Below are positions 1 through 7,135 of a stretch of DNA of 49,339 nt, piece by piece. Within the stretch, counting starts at the first letter, position 1. Each line of letters opens with the position of its first letter. Position numbers and translations under genes: made by a program. The DNA is taken from assembly GCA_018713245.1 (NCBI GenBank), contig DVFM01000007.1:1-49339 (forward strand). Direction: 5' to 3'. Under the pieces are notes generated by a model, which saw only the letters and a program-made list of their open reading frames with translations, was not told the DNA's origin and did not search any database. Origin of the DNA: Candidatus Merdivicinus intestinavium (GTDB lineage: Bacteria > Bacillota > Clostridia > Oscillospirales > Ruminococcaceae).

Positions 1-48
1 GCCTTTGATATCTTTTCAAGCTCCGTTCCCTTTCGGGACAGCCTGTCT

Positions 49-77
49 ATTATATCACATCCCGTCCCTTTTGTCAA
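49..77 (-). promoter_or_regulatory. Strong sigma-A promoter, left-edge P2
   Basis: Reading leftward, TTGACA (72-77) and TATAAT (49-54) are both perfect consensus hexamers with a 17-bp spacer. The predicted transcript leaves the window at its left end. The initially transcribed sequence contains the palindrome GACAGGCTGTC and is shared with the upstream promoter at 153-181. The target gene is outside the window; such tandem consensus promoters are typical of rRNA or ribosomal operons, but that is inference. Confidence 0.8.
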
Positions 78-152
78 CCCCTTTTCAGAAGTTTTTTTCG
101 GAACGCTCTGCGATCTTCCAACTTTCAGGCCCCCTCGCGGGACAGCTTGTCT

Positions 153-181
153 ATCTTATCATATCCTTCCGGATTTGTCAA
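153..181 (-). promoter_or_regulatory. Strong sigma-A promoter, left-edge P1
   Basis: Reading leftward, TTGACA (176-181) and TAAGAT (153-158) are separated by 17 bp. The start region GACAAGCTGTCCC nearly repeats that of the promoter at 49-77, so the two form a tandem pair about 104 bp apart driving the same unit beyond the left edge. Confidence 0.75.
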
Positions 182-188
182 TAGAGTT

Positions 189-235
189 GCGGCGGATTCC
201 GCGTTATTTACGATTTCTCCGCGAAAATCCGCCGC
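189..235. terminator. Inverted repeat, probable terminator of the chromate-transporter operon
   Basis: GCGGCGGATT (189-198) pairs perfectly with AATCCGCCGC (226-235), with an extra inner GCG/CGC. It sits just past the stop of the leftward chromate-transporter gene. The T-rich side is on the plus strand, so termination efficiency in the minus direction is uncertain. Confidence 0.45.
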
Positions 236-256
236 ATTTTGTGCGTTTCTGAGTTG

Positions 257-847
257 TTACGACAATAATCGCTCCGTCAGCGGGTATGCCGCCATTCCGA
301 TTATGCCCGCTCCTCCCATAATAAACAGAGGATTGAGCTTTGTCTTTCGCAGCAAAACAAATGCTGCGACAAATAATACGACCGCAATCCAGTCAATCTG
401 TTTCAGCGGAAAATCAAAGACGCCGGTGCTTGCGCCGCCAAAAACCGCCAGCATCAGAATCGTCAGCCCGGCCGATGCAATCAGCGCCACAACCGCCGGC
501 CGCAGTCCGGCCAAAACGCCCTGCACAACCGACACGTTCCGATACTTAAAGTAAAAATACGCCAGCGTCGTTACAATAACGCAGGACGGAAAAATGCACC
601 CCAGCGTTGCGACAATCGCCCCCGTAATTCCCATGATCCGCATTCCGACAAAAGTTGCCGAGTTAATGGCGACCGGCCCGGGCGTCATCTCGGCGATGGT
701 AATAATGTCCGCAAATTCCGCCAGTGTCAGCCATCCGTGCTTCTCCACCACCTGCGCCTGAATCAGCGGCATTGCCGCATAGCCGCCCCCTACGCTGAAC
801 AGGCCGATTTGGAAAAAGCTCCACAGCAGTTCCAGGTACACGCTCAT
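257..847 (-). CDS. Chromate transporter family protein, second half-size subunit
   Basis: A 196-residue integral membrane protein of the CHR family. In Firmicutes this family commonly occurs as two adjacent half-length genes that together match one ChrA. The N-terminal GLFSVGGGYAAMPLIQ and the later EMTPGPVAINSATFVG motif are the family signatures (conserved Gly/Pro-rich half repeats). About six hydrophobic segments follow. Its start overlaps the stop of the upstream gene by four bases (ATGA), so translation is coupled. Known members export chromate or take up related anions; the physiological substrate here cannot be read from sequence. Confidence 0.9.
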   Translation of the reverse strand: MSVYLELLWSFFQIGLFSVGGGYAAMPLIQAQVVEKHGWLTLAEFADIITIAEMTPGPVAINSATFVGMRIMGITGAIVATLGCIFPSCVIVTTLAYFYFKYRNVSVVQGVLAGLRPAVVALIASAGLTILMLAVFGGASTGVFDFPLKQIDWIAVVLFVAAFVLLRKTKLNPLFIMGGAGIIGMAAYPLTERLLS

Positions 848-1422
848 TTCGCTGCCTCCTTCTCCGCCTGTTTTTTACGGAACACATAGTTCAGATACCC
901 AATCACGCCGCAAACCAGGATAATGAGAATCACATTAACGTCCAGGAAATACGCCGCGATGAAAGCCCCCACCATGGTGACAATGGCAACAGGGTCCTTT
1001 CCCTTCACCACGCCCAGAGACATTTTCATCACCACGTCTACAATAACCGCGGCCACCCCGGCCCGCATCCCCGTCATCAGCGCACTGAAATACACATTAT
1101 CCCGAAACGCCTCATAAAACACCGCAATGACGCTCAGCAGAATCAGCGGCGGCAGGATGGTCCCCAGAATCGTAATCAGCGCTCCCCGCAGCCCCGCCAG
1201 CCTGAACCCGATCAGGATGGATGCATTGACGGCGATAGCCCCCGGCGACGACTGGGCGATGGCTGTGATGTCCAGCATTTCGTCCTCATTGATCCATCCC
1301 AGCTCATCCACAAACTTCTTCTTCATCAGCGGCACAATGACAAACCCTCCGCCCACGGTAAACGCGCTTAAGCAGAAGGTCGACTGGAACAGCGTCCAGT
1401 AAAACTTGGCGTTGCGTTCCAT
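844..1422 (-). CDS. Chromate transporter family protein, first half-size subunit
   Basis: A paralogous 192-residue half-transporter of the CHR family, with FTVGGGFVIVPLMKKKF near the N-terminus and AQSSPGAIAVNASILIG in place of the PGP motif of its partner. It has about six membrane segments and a basic C-terminus. The ATG at 1422 has a GGAG at suitable spacing; a GTG six bases upstream is an alternative start. It is the promoter-proximal gene of the two-gene operon and is transcribed divergently from the LysR-type regulator gene. This suggests, but does not prove, that the regulator controls it. Confidence 0.88.
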   Translation of the reverse strand: MERNAKFYWTLFQSTFCLSAFTVGGGFVIVPLMKKKFVDELGWINEDEMLDITAIAQSSPGAIAVNASILIGFRLAGLRGALITILGTILPPLILLSVIAVFYEAFRDNVYFSALMTGMRAGVAAVIVDVVMKMSLGVVKGKDPVAIVTMVGAFIAAYFLDVNVILIILVCGVIGYLNYVFRKKQAEKEAAK

Positions 1423-1470
1423 TTTCACTCCACTCCTTCATTCTGTTTTTTGCCTGCTCTTCTTTTCTTC

Positions 1471-1499
1471 ATTATACTCCTTGTTTTAAAATAAGTAAA
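1471..1499 (-). promoter_or_regulatory. Promoter of the chromate-transporter operon
   Basis: On the minus strand, TTTACT (1494-1499), a 17-bp spacer and TATAAT (1471-1476). It overlaps the divergent lysR promoter, the usual arrangement for a LysR regulator that represses itself while controlling the divergent operon. Confidence 0.6.
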
Positions 1500-1509
1500 G
1501 TGGTATAAT
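1481..1509 (+). promoter_or_regulatory. Promoter of the LysR-type regulator gene
   Basis: TTGTTT (1481-1486), 17-bp spacer, TATAAT (1504-1509). The leader is short, and the regulator is best started at the GTG at 1554. Confidence 0.65.
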
Positions 1510-1553
1510 TTCAATATATACATTTTATTTTTGATATGAAAGAAGGGTTCTTC

Positions 1554-2477
1554 GTGACATTCCGGCACCTGCGCATCTACGAGGCGGTCTGCCGCCATAT
1601 GAGCATCACCCGCGCCGCGGAGGAGCTTTACCTCTCCCAGCCCTCCGTCAGCCTCGCCATTGCGGAATTGGAAAAAACCTATCGCGTGCGCCTGTTCGAC
1701 CGCATCGGCAAAAAACTCTATATCACCCCCGCCGGCCAGGATCTTCTGGGATACGTCCGCTCCATTCTGGGGCTGTTTGCCAGCATGGAACAGCACATGT
1801 ACAGCGGGACGGGCAGCCGGCTTCTCCGTGTCGGCGCCAGCATGACGGTGGGCGGCTGCCTGGCGCCCCGCTGCGCCGCCGAATTTTCCCGCCGTTACCC
1901 CGGCGTGCGGGTGGAGCTGACAGTGGACCGGACCGACGTCATTGAGCAGAAGGTCCTGGCCAACGCTCTGGACATCGGATTTATTGAGGGCCTCCCCAAA
2001 GCCGCCGCCCAGCTCCAGCTCACCCCCTTTGCCGAGGACGAGCTGGCCGCCGTCTGCCGCCCGGGTTCTTCCTTTCTGGAAAAGACGCCCCTCACCTGCC
2101 GGGAGCTGGCCGCCCTCCCCCTCCTTCTGCGGGAAAAGGGCAGCGGCACCCGCGCTGTTGTGGACAGCATCATGGACCTTCAGGAAATCACCCTCACCCC
2201 CCTCTGGGAATCCCTGAGCGCTCTCGCCCTGATCCGGGGGGCGGAGGAAGGGCTCGGCGTCGCCATCCTCCCCCTCCGCATGGTGGAGGAACCCCTGGCC
2301 CAGGGGCGCCTCGCCGTCCTTCCCATCCGGGACGGCCAGTGGAAGCGCAGCTTTTACCGCATCCAGCACCGCAACAAGGTCCTGGACCGGGAAGCGGAGG
2401 ACTGGGCCGCGCTGATGGCCGCGTGCGCCGCCGGCGAGTCCCTGCCGGCGCAGAATCGTGAAAGAGAGGAAATCTGA
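1554..2477 (+). CDS. LysR-family transcriptional regulator
   Basis: A 307-residue LysR-type regulator. The N-terminal winged helix starts MTFRHLRIYEAV and carries the typical ITRAAEELYLSQPSVSLAI recognition region; the remainder is the periplasmic-binding-like effector domain. The GTG at 1554 is preferred over the ATG at 1536 because it has an AGAAGGG ribosome site six bases upstream and gives the standard LysR N-terminus. It diverges from the chromate-transporter pair and ends one base before the following GNAT start. The effector is unknown. Confidence 0.92.
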   Translation: MTFRHLRIYEAVCRHMSITRAAEELYLSQPSVSLAIAELEKTYRVRLFDRIGKKLYITPAGQDLLGYVRSILGLFASMEQHMYSGTGSRLLRVGASMTVGGCLAPRCAAEFSRRYPGVRVELTVDRTDVIEQKVLANALDIGFIEGLPKAAAQLQLTPFAEDELAAVCRPGSSFLEKTPLTCRELAALPLLLREKGSGTRAVVDSIMDLQEITLTPLWESLSALALIRGAEEGLGVAILPLRMVEEPLAQGRLAVLPIRDGQWKRSFYRIQHRNKVLDREAEDWAALMAACAAGESLPAQNREREEI

Positions 2478-2478
2478 C

Positions 2479-2934
2479 ATGCCGGTTTTCATTTCAAATC
2501 CGGAAGAAAAAGCAGCCGCGGCCGCGCAGATTCTGCAAAGCCTGCCCGAATGGTTCGGCCTCCCGGAATCCACGGCCGAATATATCGAAACCTGCCGCAG
2601 CCTCCCCTTCTGGGCGGAATACCGGGACGGAAAGCCCGCCGGTTTTCTGGCCCTCCGGGAAACCGGCCCCCATACCGCGGAACTTTACGTCATGGGCGTG
2701 CGGAAGGAGTACCACCGGCAGGGAATCGGCCGCCTTCTGTTCGCCGCCTTCCATGAATACGCCCGCTCCCACGGCTATGAATATCTCCAGGTCAAAACCG
2801 TGGACGCCGGCCGCTGCCCGGAATATGACCGCACCCGCCTGTTTTACGAAAGCATGGGCTTCCGCAAGCTGGAAACCTTTCCCACCCTCTGGGACGAATG
2901 GAACCCCTGCCTGGTTCTCATCCGCTCCGTCTGA
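2479..2934 (+). CDS. GNAT-family N-acetyltransferase
   Basis: A 151-residue single-domain GNAT protein. Acetyl-CoA motif A is visible as VRKEYHRQGIGRLLFAAF, followed by the LFYESMGFRK motif B. The start at ATG 2479 is one base after the LysR stop and follows an AGAGAGG site inside the lysR end; a GTG at 2458 is the other possibility. It is probably co-transcribed with the regulator. The acceptor substrate is unknown. Confidence 0.88.
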   Translation: MPVFISNPEEKAAAAAQILQSLPEWFGLPESTAEYIETCRSLPFWAEYRDGKPAGFLALRETGPHTAELYVMGVRKEYHRQGIGRLLFAAFHEYARSHGYEYLQVKTVDAGRCPEYDRTRLFYESMGFRKLETFPTLWDEWNPCLVLIRSV

Positions 2935-2949
2935 CCTCCCGCACTGCCG

Positions 2950-2998
2950 AAAATCCCCCGCTCCGAGCCGGATTCTCCGGCTTAAAGCAGGGAATTTT
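2950..2998. terminator. Bidirectional terminator between convergent genes
   Basis: A long hairpin with AAATCCC/GGGAATTT outer arms and AGCCGG/CCGGCT inner arms lies between the plus-strand GNAT gene and the minus-strand YhhN gene. Confidence 0.55.
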
Positions 2999-3019
2999 GG
3001 TATGTTGGCAGGCCGGCGC

Positions 3020-3637
3020 TCAGAAAAAGCCGCACAGCCCCATAGTCAGGAGAAACTGGGCCGACAGGTAGGTCAGCATGACGACAAAATCGCCGTACCT
3101 CCCCTTGGAGCGGAACAGCCCCCGGGCGAGGATGTAGTCTGACGCGATAAACAGGGCCGCCCCGGCAAGGAAAGCCGGCTTCAGAGTGGCGAACGCCGTC
3201 CAGGCCATCGCCAGGATTACGATAAGATAGGCCAGCGAGGGGATGGTCATGCCACGCGGAATATCCCGCCGCAAACTGAAAAACAGCCCGGCCCCCACCG
3301 CCGCCAGGACGGCGCCCAGCAGGACAAGCGGCAGAACGTCCAGCCTTCTCTGGGGGAACAGGGCGGGGATATAGCAGACGTGGCCGGCCAGAAAGCAGCC
3401 CAGCCCCGCCAGGAACAGCGCCGGCCGCTCCGGATACAGCAGAAACACATCTCCCAGCCACCCCAGAAACAGCGCGGCCTGAAGCAGCAGCGGGCTCCCC
3501 GCCCAAATGGCGGCGGTGAGCAGCAGAGGCATCAGCAGCACCTTGGTAAAATCCTGCCAGCGGCGGCCGGGCCGCAGGCAGAACCAGAGGTGCGCGGCGG
3601 AACACACGCCGTACAGCGCGAAAAAGATCCAGCTCAT
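3020..3637 (-). CDS. YhhN-family (lysoplasmalogenase-like) membrane protein
   Basis: A 205-residue polytopic protein (about eight hydrophobic segments) of the YhhN/TMEM86 family. Eukaryotic and some bacterial members hydrolyse the vinyl-ether bond of lysoplasmalogens. Conserved acidic sites include GWLGDVFLL and ASDYILA. The start codon ATG at 3637 overlaps the stop of the upstream gene (ATGA), so it is the last cistron of the secG-rnr operon. Many anaerobic Clostridia make plasmalogens, which fits, but enzymatic activity is inferred. Confidence 0.82.
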   Translation of the reverse strand: MSWIFFALYGVCSAAHLWFCLRPGRRWQDFTKVLLMPLLLTAAIWAGSPLLLQAALFLGWLGDVFLLYPERPALFLAGLGCFLAGHVCYIPALFPQRRLDVLPLVLLGAVLAAVGAGLFFSLRRDIPRGMTIPSLAYLIVILAMAWTAFATLKPAFLAGAALFIASDYILARGLFRSKGRYGDFVVMLTYLSAQFLLTMGLCGFF

Positions 3638-4383
3638 GGTGCTTCCTTCCTTTCCTGATCGGGCGGACAGAGACGGTAGAGGTTGAACCTGCCGCGCCTG
3701 CCCGCCGTCTCCACGATTCCCAGCGCGCGCAGGGTGAGCAGCGCTTCCCGGGCGCGGGATGCGGCGCGGCCGGCGGCTTTTCCGAATTCCGCCGCGGTAA
3801 AAACGGAGGCGGGGGTCCCGGCGGGAAGAAGCTGCCGGTAGTCGGCGGGGCAGTCCAGGGCGATTTCCCCGTGGAAGGCCAGCGGACGGCGGTCCAGATG
3901 CTGCCTGCGCCGCGCCCCCGCCCGGCCCAAATCCTGGCGCTCCACGTCCAGAAGGACCAGCCGCAGGTGCAGCCGGGGATTCCGAAGAAGCTCCCGGATG
4001 GGGGCAAGCTCCTCCAGAACGTCGAAAGGCCGGGCGCGCCGGGGGGATTTGCGGCGGACCGTCTCCCCGGTCTCCGGGTCGATGCGGAGAATCCACTCAG
4101 CCTGCACCACCGGATGAACCACCGTGACGTCGCAGACCTCCAGAAAGGCGGTCAGCTTGGGGCCGAGCCGCCGCAGCTCCCGGGTCTGAATCTCTATCAC
4201 GCCTTCTTCCCCCACAATGTCGGCCACATAGCCGCCCACGGGAATTTCGTGGTTTTCCGGATGGGGCTCATAGGCGTACTTCAAAACGGCGTGGACCGAT
4301 TTTTCCCCCAGCCGGCCGATGCCGTCCCGGGGGCGCTCCCCGCCGGCCGCCAGAAGCGCCCGGGAAAAATCCTCACCGGTCAT
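3634..4383 (-). CDS. Probable nuclease-like protein (PD-(D/E)XK-like core plus winged helix)
   Basis: A 249-residue protein not assignable to a characterised family. Residues about 20-90 look like a PD-(D/E)XK core: a helix with Glu27 in GEKSVH, Glu46, Asp55 in a strand (GYVADIV), then Glu64-x-Gln66 in the next strand (GVIEIQT), then a helix LGPKLTAFLE. The middle (105-185) is Arg-rich. Residues about 190-240 resemble a winged helix ending in an aromatic strand (RFNLYRL). It overlaps rnr by ATGA at its start and YhhN by ATGA at its end, so it is translationally coupled to the RNase R gene. A role in RNA or DNA processing is inference; a wHTH regulator with a degenerate nuclease fold is the alternative. 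Confidence 0.55.
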   Translation of the reverse strand: MTGEDFSRALLAAGGERPRDGIGRLGEKSVHAVLKYAYEPHPENHEIPVGGYVADIVGEEGVIEIQTRELRRLGPKLTAFLEVCDVTVVHPVVQAEWILRIDPETGETVRRKSPRRARPFDVLEELAPIRELLRNPRLHLRLVLLDVERQDLGRAGARRRQHLDRRPLAFHGEIALDCPADYRQLLPAGTPASVFTAAEFGKAAGRAASRAREALLTLRALGIVETAGRRGRFNLYRLCPPDQERKEAP

Positions 4384-6479
4384 GCCAGCTCAAAGTCCAC
4401 GTTGCCGGCGTTGACGTCCGCCCGGACGCACCGCACCCGCACCGGGTCGCCCAGCCGGAACTTCCGGCCGCTGTGAATGTCGGAAAGCTCCAGCAGCCCG
4501 TCGAAGAAGTACTCCCCGTCGGGAAGATTCTCCACCCGGACCAGCCCCTCCACCGTGGAGGGAAGCTCCACATAAATGCCGAAGGAGGTGACGGAGGAAA
4601 TGACGCCGTCATATTCCTCCCCGATGTGCCCTTTCATAAATTCCGCCTTGTAGCAGTCCTCGCATCCCCGCTCGATTTCCATGGCCTGAACCTCCGCCGC
4701 AGAGGACTGCTCGGCGGCTCTGGCCGAAAACCGCTGGTACCGCTTGGCCAGCTCCCGGACCGAGTCGCCCTCCGCCCAGGAGGAAAGGATGCGGTGAATG
4801 GCCAGGTCCGGGTAACGCCGGATCGGGGAGGTAAAGTGGGCGTAGTCCTCCAGCGCCAGCCCGAAATGCCCCAGAGGGAAGGGGCTGTAGCGCGCCTTGG
4901 CCATGGCCCGGAGGACCAGGCGGTTGACCACCGGCGCCAGCGGCTTGCCCCGGACGCCATCCAAAATCCCGGCAAGGTCCCGGGGGGCGGGCTTCTCCGG
5001 AAGGCTGCCCGCGGGAAGGCCCAGCTTCTGCAAAGTCTCCCGCAGGGCGTCAACCCGGTCGGGCGCGGGATGCTCGTGGACGCGGTACACAAAGGGCATT
5101 TCCAGATTCCGCGCCAGAGAGGCGGCAGACTGGTTGGCCAGAAGCATGAATTCCTCAATGATGGATTCCGCTTCCCCCGCCGTGCGGGGAAGAACGTCCG
5201 CGGTGCGCCCGCGGGCGTCCAGCACCAGCTTGCTTTCCGCGGATTCCAGCGCAGGCGCGCCGCGCTTCCGGCGCAGAGAAAGCCGCAGGTCCTTCAGTTC
5301 CTTCATCAGCGGCAGGGCCGGGAGCACCTCCCGGTATTTTTCCCGCAGCGCCTCGGAGGCGGAGCCGTCCAGAAGGGCGTTGACCTCCGAATAGACGCCC
5401 TTGACCCGGGAACGGATCACCGATTTGCGGAAGGAAAAGTCCAAAAGCTCCCCTTCCGGCGAAAGGGTCATCAAAGCGGAAAAGGTCAGCCGGTCCTCCC
5501 CGGGGTTCAGGGAGCAGATGCCGTTGGAAAGGGCCTCGGGCAGCATGGGAATCACCCGGTCGGCGTAATAGATGCTGGTGCCGCGGCGGAACGCCTCCTC
5601 GTCCAGCAGGGATTTGGGCCTGACATAGTGGGAAACATCGGCAATGTGGACGCCCAGCCGGTAAAACCCGCCGGATTTTTCCAGACTGACCGCATCGTCC
5701 AGGTCCTTGGAATCGGCGCCGTCGATGGTAAAAATCGGCTGGTCCCGCAGGTCCAGGCGCTCGGAAAGCTCCCGCTCCGGGATGCCGCGGTGCTCCAAAA
5801 AGCGCGCCTCGTCCAGGACGGCGGCGGGAAACGCCGCGCTGATCCCGGCCGCGGCCAGCACCGCTTCGGCGCAGGCGGAAGCATGCTCGGCGGAACCGAA
5901 ACAGGCGGTGATCTCAGCCAGATGGTCCCGGTGGCTGTCGCCCCGGCGGATGATGCGGGCGGTCACCTTGTCGCCGTTTTCCGCGCCGCATTTCGTCCCC
6001 AGCACCCGCAGCGGGAACCCTCCCAGCGTGTCCGGCAGGAAAAAGCTGCCCTCCGGGCCGGTTTCCAATACGCCGGGATACTCGTTGTCCCCGGTCTCCA
6101 CAATCCGGCTCACCTCCCCCTCCGGCAGGCTGCCCCGCGGGTGGGCGGAGAGCTTTAAAAGCACCTTGTCGCCGGGAAGGGCACCCTTCAGGCGGCTGCC
6201 CAGGACAAAAACCTCCTGTCCGTCGGGAAGGGCCGCAAACCCGTAGGTTTTGTGCAGCCGCTCAATAACAGCCGGCTGAAGCCCCAGAGACCGCACCGCC
6301 AGATAACGGTCCCCGGATTCCGCCACGGAGCCGTCCTCCATGCAGCGGTTCAGGGCAGCCTGAAATTTTTTCAGGTCCCCCTTCTGCACCTTGCACTTTT
6401 TTTGCAGTTTATTGAGGGACATCCCCTTTTTCCCCGCCTTTTCCAGGGAAAAAAGAATGCGTTTGATCCATTTTTCCAT
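4380..6479 (-). CDS. rnr: Ribonuclease R (RNB-family 3'-5' exoribonuclease)
   Basis: About 699 residues, shorter than E. coli RNase R. Order: N-terminal wHTH (MSLNKLQKKCKV), two cold-shock-like OB domains, the RNB catalytic domain with the acidic cluster in FTIDGADSKDLDDAVSL, and a C-terminal S1 domain (DGVISSVTSFGIYVELP). It degrades structured RNA processively. Two ATGs are adjacent; the second (6479) has better spacing to the AAAGGAGG site, while the first is 6482. An open frame extends farther upstream but without a ribosome site. It follows secG, a conserved Firmicute arrangement; smpB, often next, is replaced here by the nuclease-like gene. Confidence 0.95.
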   Translation of the reverse strand: MEKWIKRILFSLEKAGKKGMSLNKLQKKCKVQKGDLKKFQAALNRCMEDGSVAESGDRYLAVRSLGLQPAVIERLHKTYGFAALPDGQEVFVLGSRLKGALPGDKVLLKLSAHPRGSLPEGEVSRIVETGDNEYPGVLETGPEGSFFLPDTLGGFPLRVLGTKCGAENGDKVTARIIRRGDSHRDHLAEITACFGSAEHASACAEAVLAAAGISAAFPAAVLDEARFLEHRGIPERELSERLDLRDQPIFTIDGADSKDLDDAVSLEKSGGFYRLGVHIADVSHYVRPKSLLDEEAFRRGTSIYYADRVIPMLPEALSNGICSLNPGEDRLTFSALMTLSPEGELLDFSFRKSVIRSRVKGVYSEVNALLDGSASEALREKYREVLPALPLMKELKDLRLSLRRKRGAPALESAESKLVLDARGRTADVLPRTAGEAESIIEEFMLLANQSAASLARNLEMPFVYRVHEHPAPDRVDALRETLQKLGLPAGSLPEKPAPRDLAGILDGVRGKPLAPVVNRLVLRAMAKARYSPFPLGHFGLALEDYAHFTSPIRRYPDLAIHRILSSWAEGDSVRELAKRYQRFSARAAEQSSAAEVQAMEIERGCEDCYKAEFMKGHIGEEYDGVISSVTSFGIYVELPSTVEGLVRVENLPDGEYFFDGLLELSDIHSGRKFRLGDPVRVRCVRADVNAGNVDFELA

Positions 6480-6500
6480 CATGATCCTCCTTTCAGGACG

Positions 6501-6552
6501 CGGGCCGCCAACCGGCCCGATGCTTGAAATCCCGCCGCCGAAGCAGGCGGCG
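6501..6552 (-). other. Two inverted repeats in the secG-rnr spacer
   Basis: The 229-bp spacer between secG and rnr holds two perfect stems: CGGGCCG/CGGCCCG (6501-6507 with 6513-6519) and CGCCGCC/GGCGGCG (6533-6539 with 6546-6552). No U-tract follows on the minus strand, so these look like mRNA structures (processing or stability) rather than terminators. No convincing gene is seen in the rest of the spacer. Confidence 0.5.
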
Positions 6553-6708
6553 CTTCCCTTATCAGATATGCCCGAAGCCCGGCCGCTTATCCCCAAAGGA
6601 GCCCGGCGCGGGGAAGAAAACAGGGGCGCGCACATGGAAGCCAGGCTGGAAGGATCCCCCGCCAGTCATGCCCATGCGCGCGCCCCCTTTGATCGGCCCG
6701 GATGATGC

Positions 6709-6960
6709 TTACTTGATGTAAACGGTGAAAACGCTGACCAGAATGGTGAGCACAAAAAAGACAATCGCCGCGATTTTGGTGATTTTGGCGAGCATAGCGT
6801 CCAGAGTGCGCCCGGAATTGCGGCCGAGGTAGGACTCGTTGGTGCCGCCGGTGATGGTCTGGGACATCTTGTCCTTGCTTTCCTGAAGCATGACCAGAAC
6901 GACTAAAACAATGCAGGCCAGAAGGAGCAGAATTGCGGCCACGATTTCAAAAACGTTCAT
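6709..6960 (-). CDS. secG: Preprotein translocase subunit SecG
   Basis: An 83-residue protein with two membrane helices (residues about 5-25 and 61-80). The linker between them carries the diagnostic SecG pattern VMLQESKDKM and GRNSGRTLDAMLAKIT. SecG binds SecYE and assists SecA-driven protein export. A GGAGG site lies ten bases before the ATG. It is the first gene of the secG-rnr operon. Confidence 0.95.
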   Translation of the reverse strand: MNVFEIVAAILLLLACIVLVVLVMLQESKDKMSQTITGGTNESYLGRNSGRTLDAMLAKITKIAAIVFFVLTILVSVFTVYIK

Positions 6961-7027
6961 ACAGCTGAAACCTCCGAATTAAAACTGATAAAGCCCACAG
7001 GCGATATGGGCAGACTATTCAATTATC

Positions 7028-7056
7028 ATTATAGCATGGCCGGCATCGGATTGCAA
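7028..7056 (-). promoter_or_regulatory. Promoter of the secG-rnr operon
   Basis: On the minus strand TTGCAA (7051-7056), 17-bp spacer, TATAAT (7028-7033), followed by a leader of roughly 60 bases to secG. Confidence 0.7.
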
Positions 7057-7135
7057 GGCGTTTTTCGGAAAATCCGGAAAAATCCTTCCAAAGCGGCGGG
7101 ACCTTCCCGGAAATGCCCGTTTTTCCGCCATTTTG

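Noticed and set aside
4473-6158. Long plus-strand open frame opposite rnr
   Set aside because: It is the high-GC antisense shadow of RNase R, with no ribosome site and no recognisable domain.
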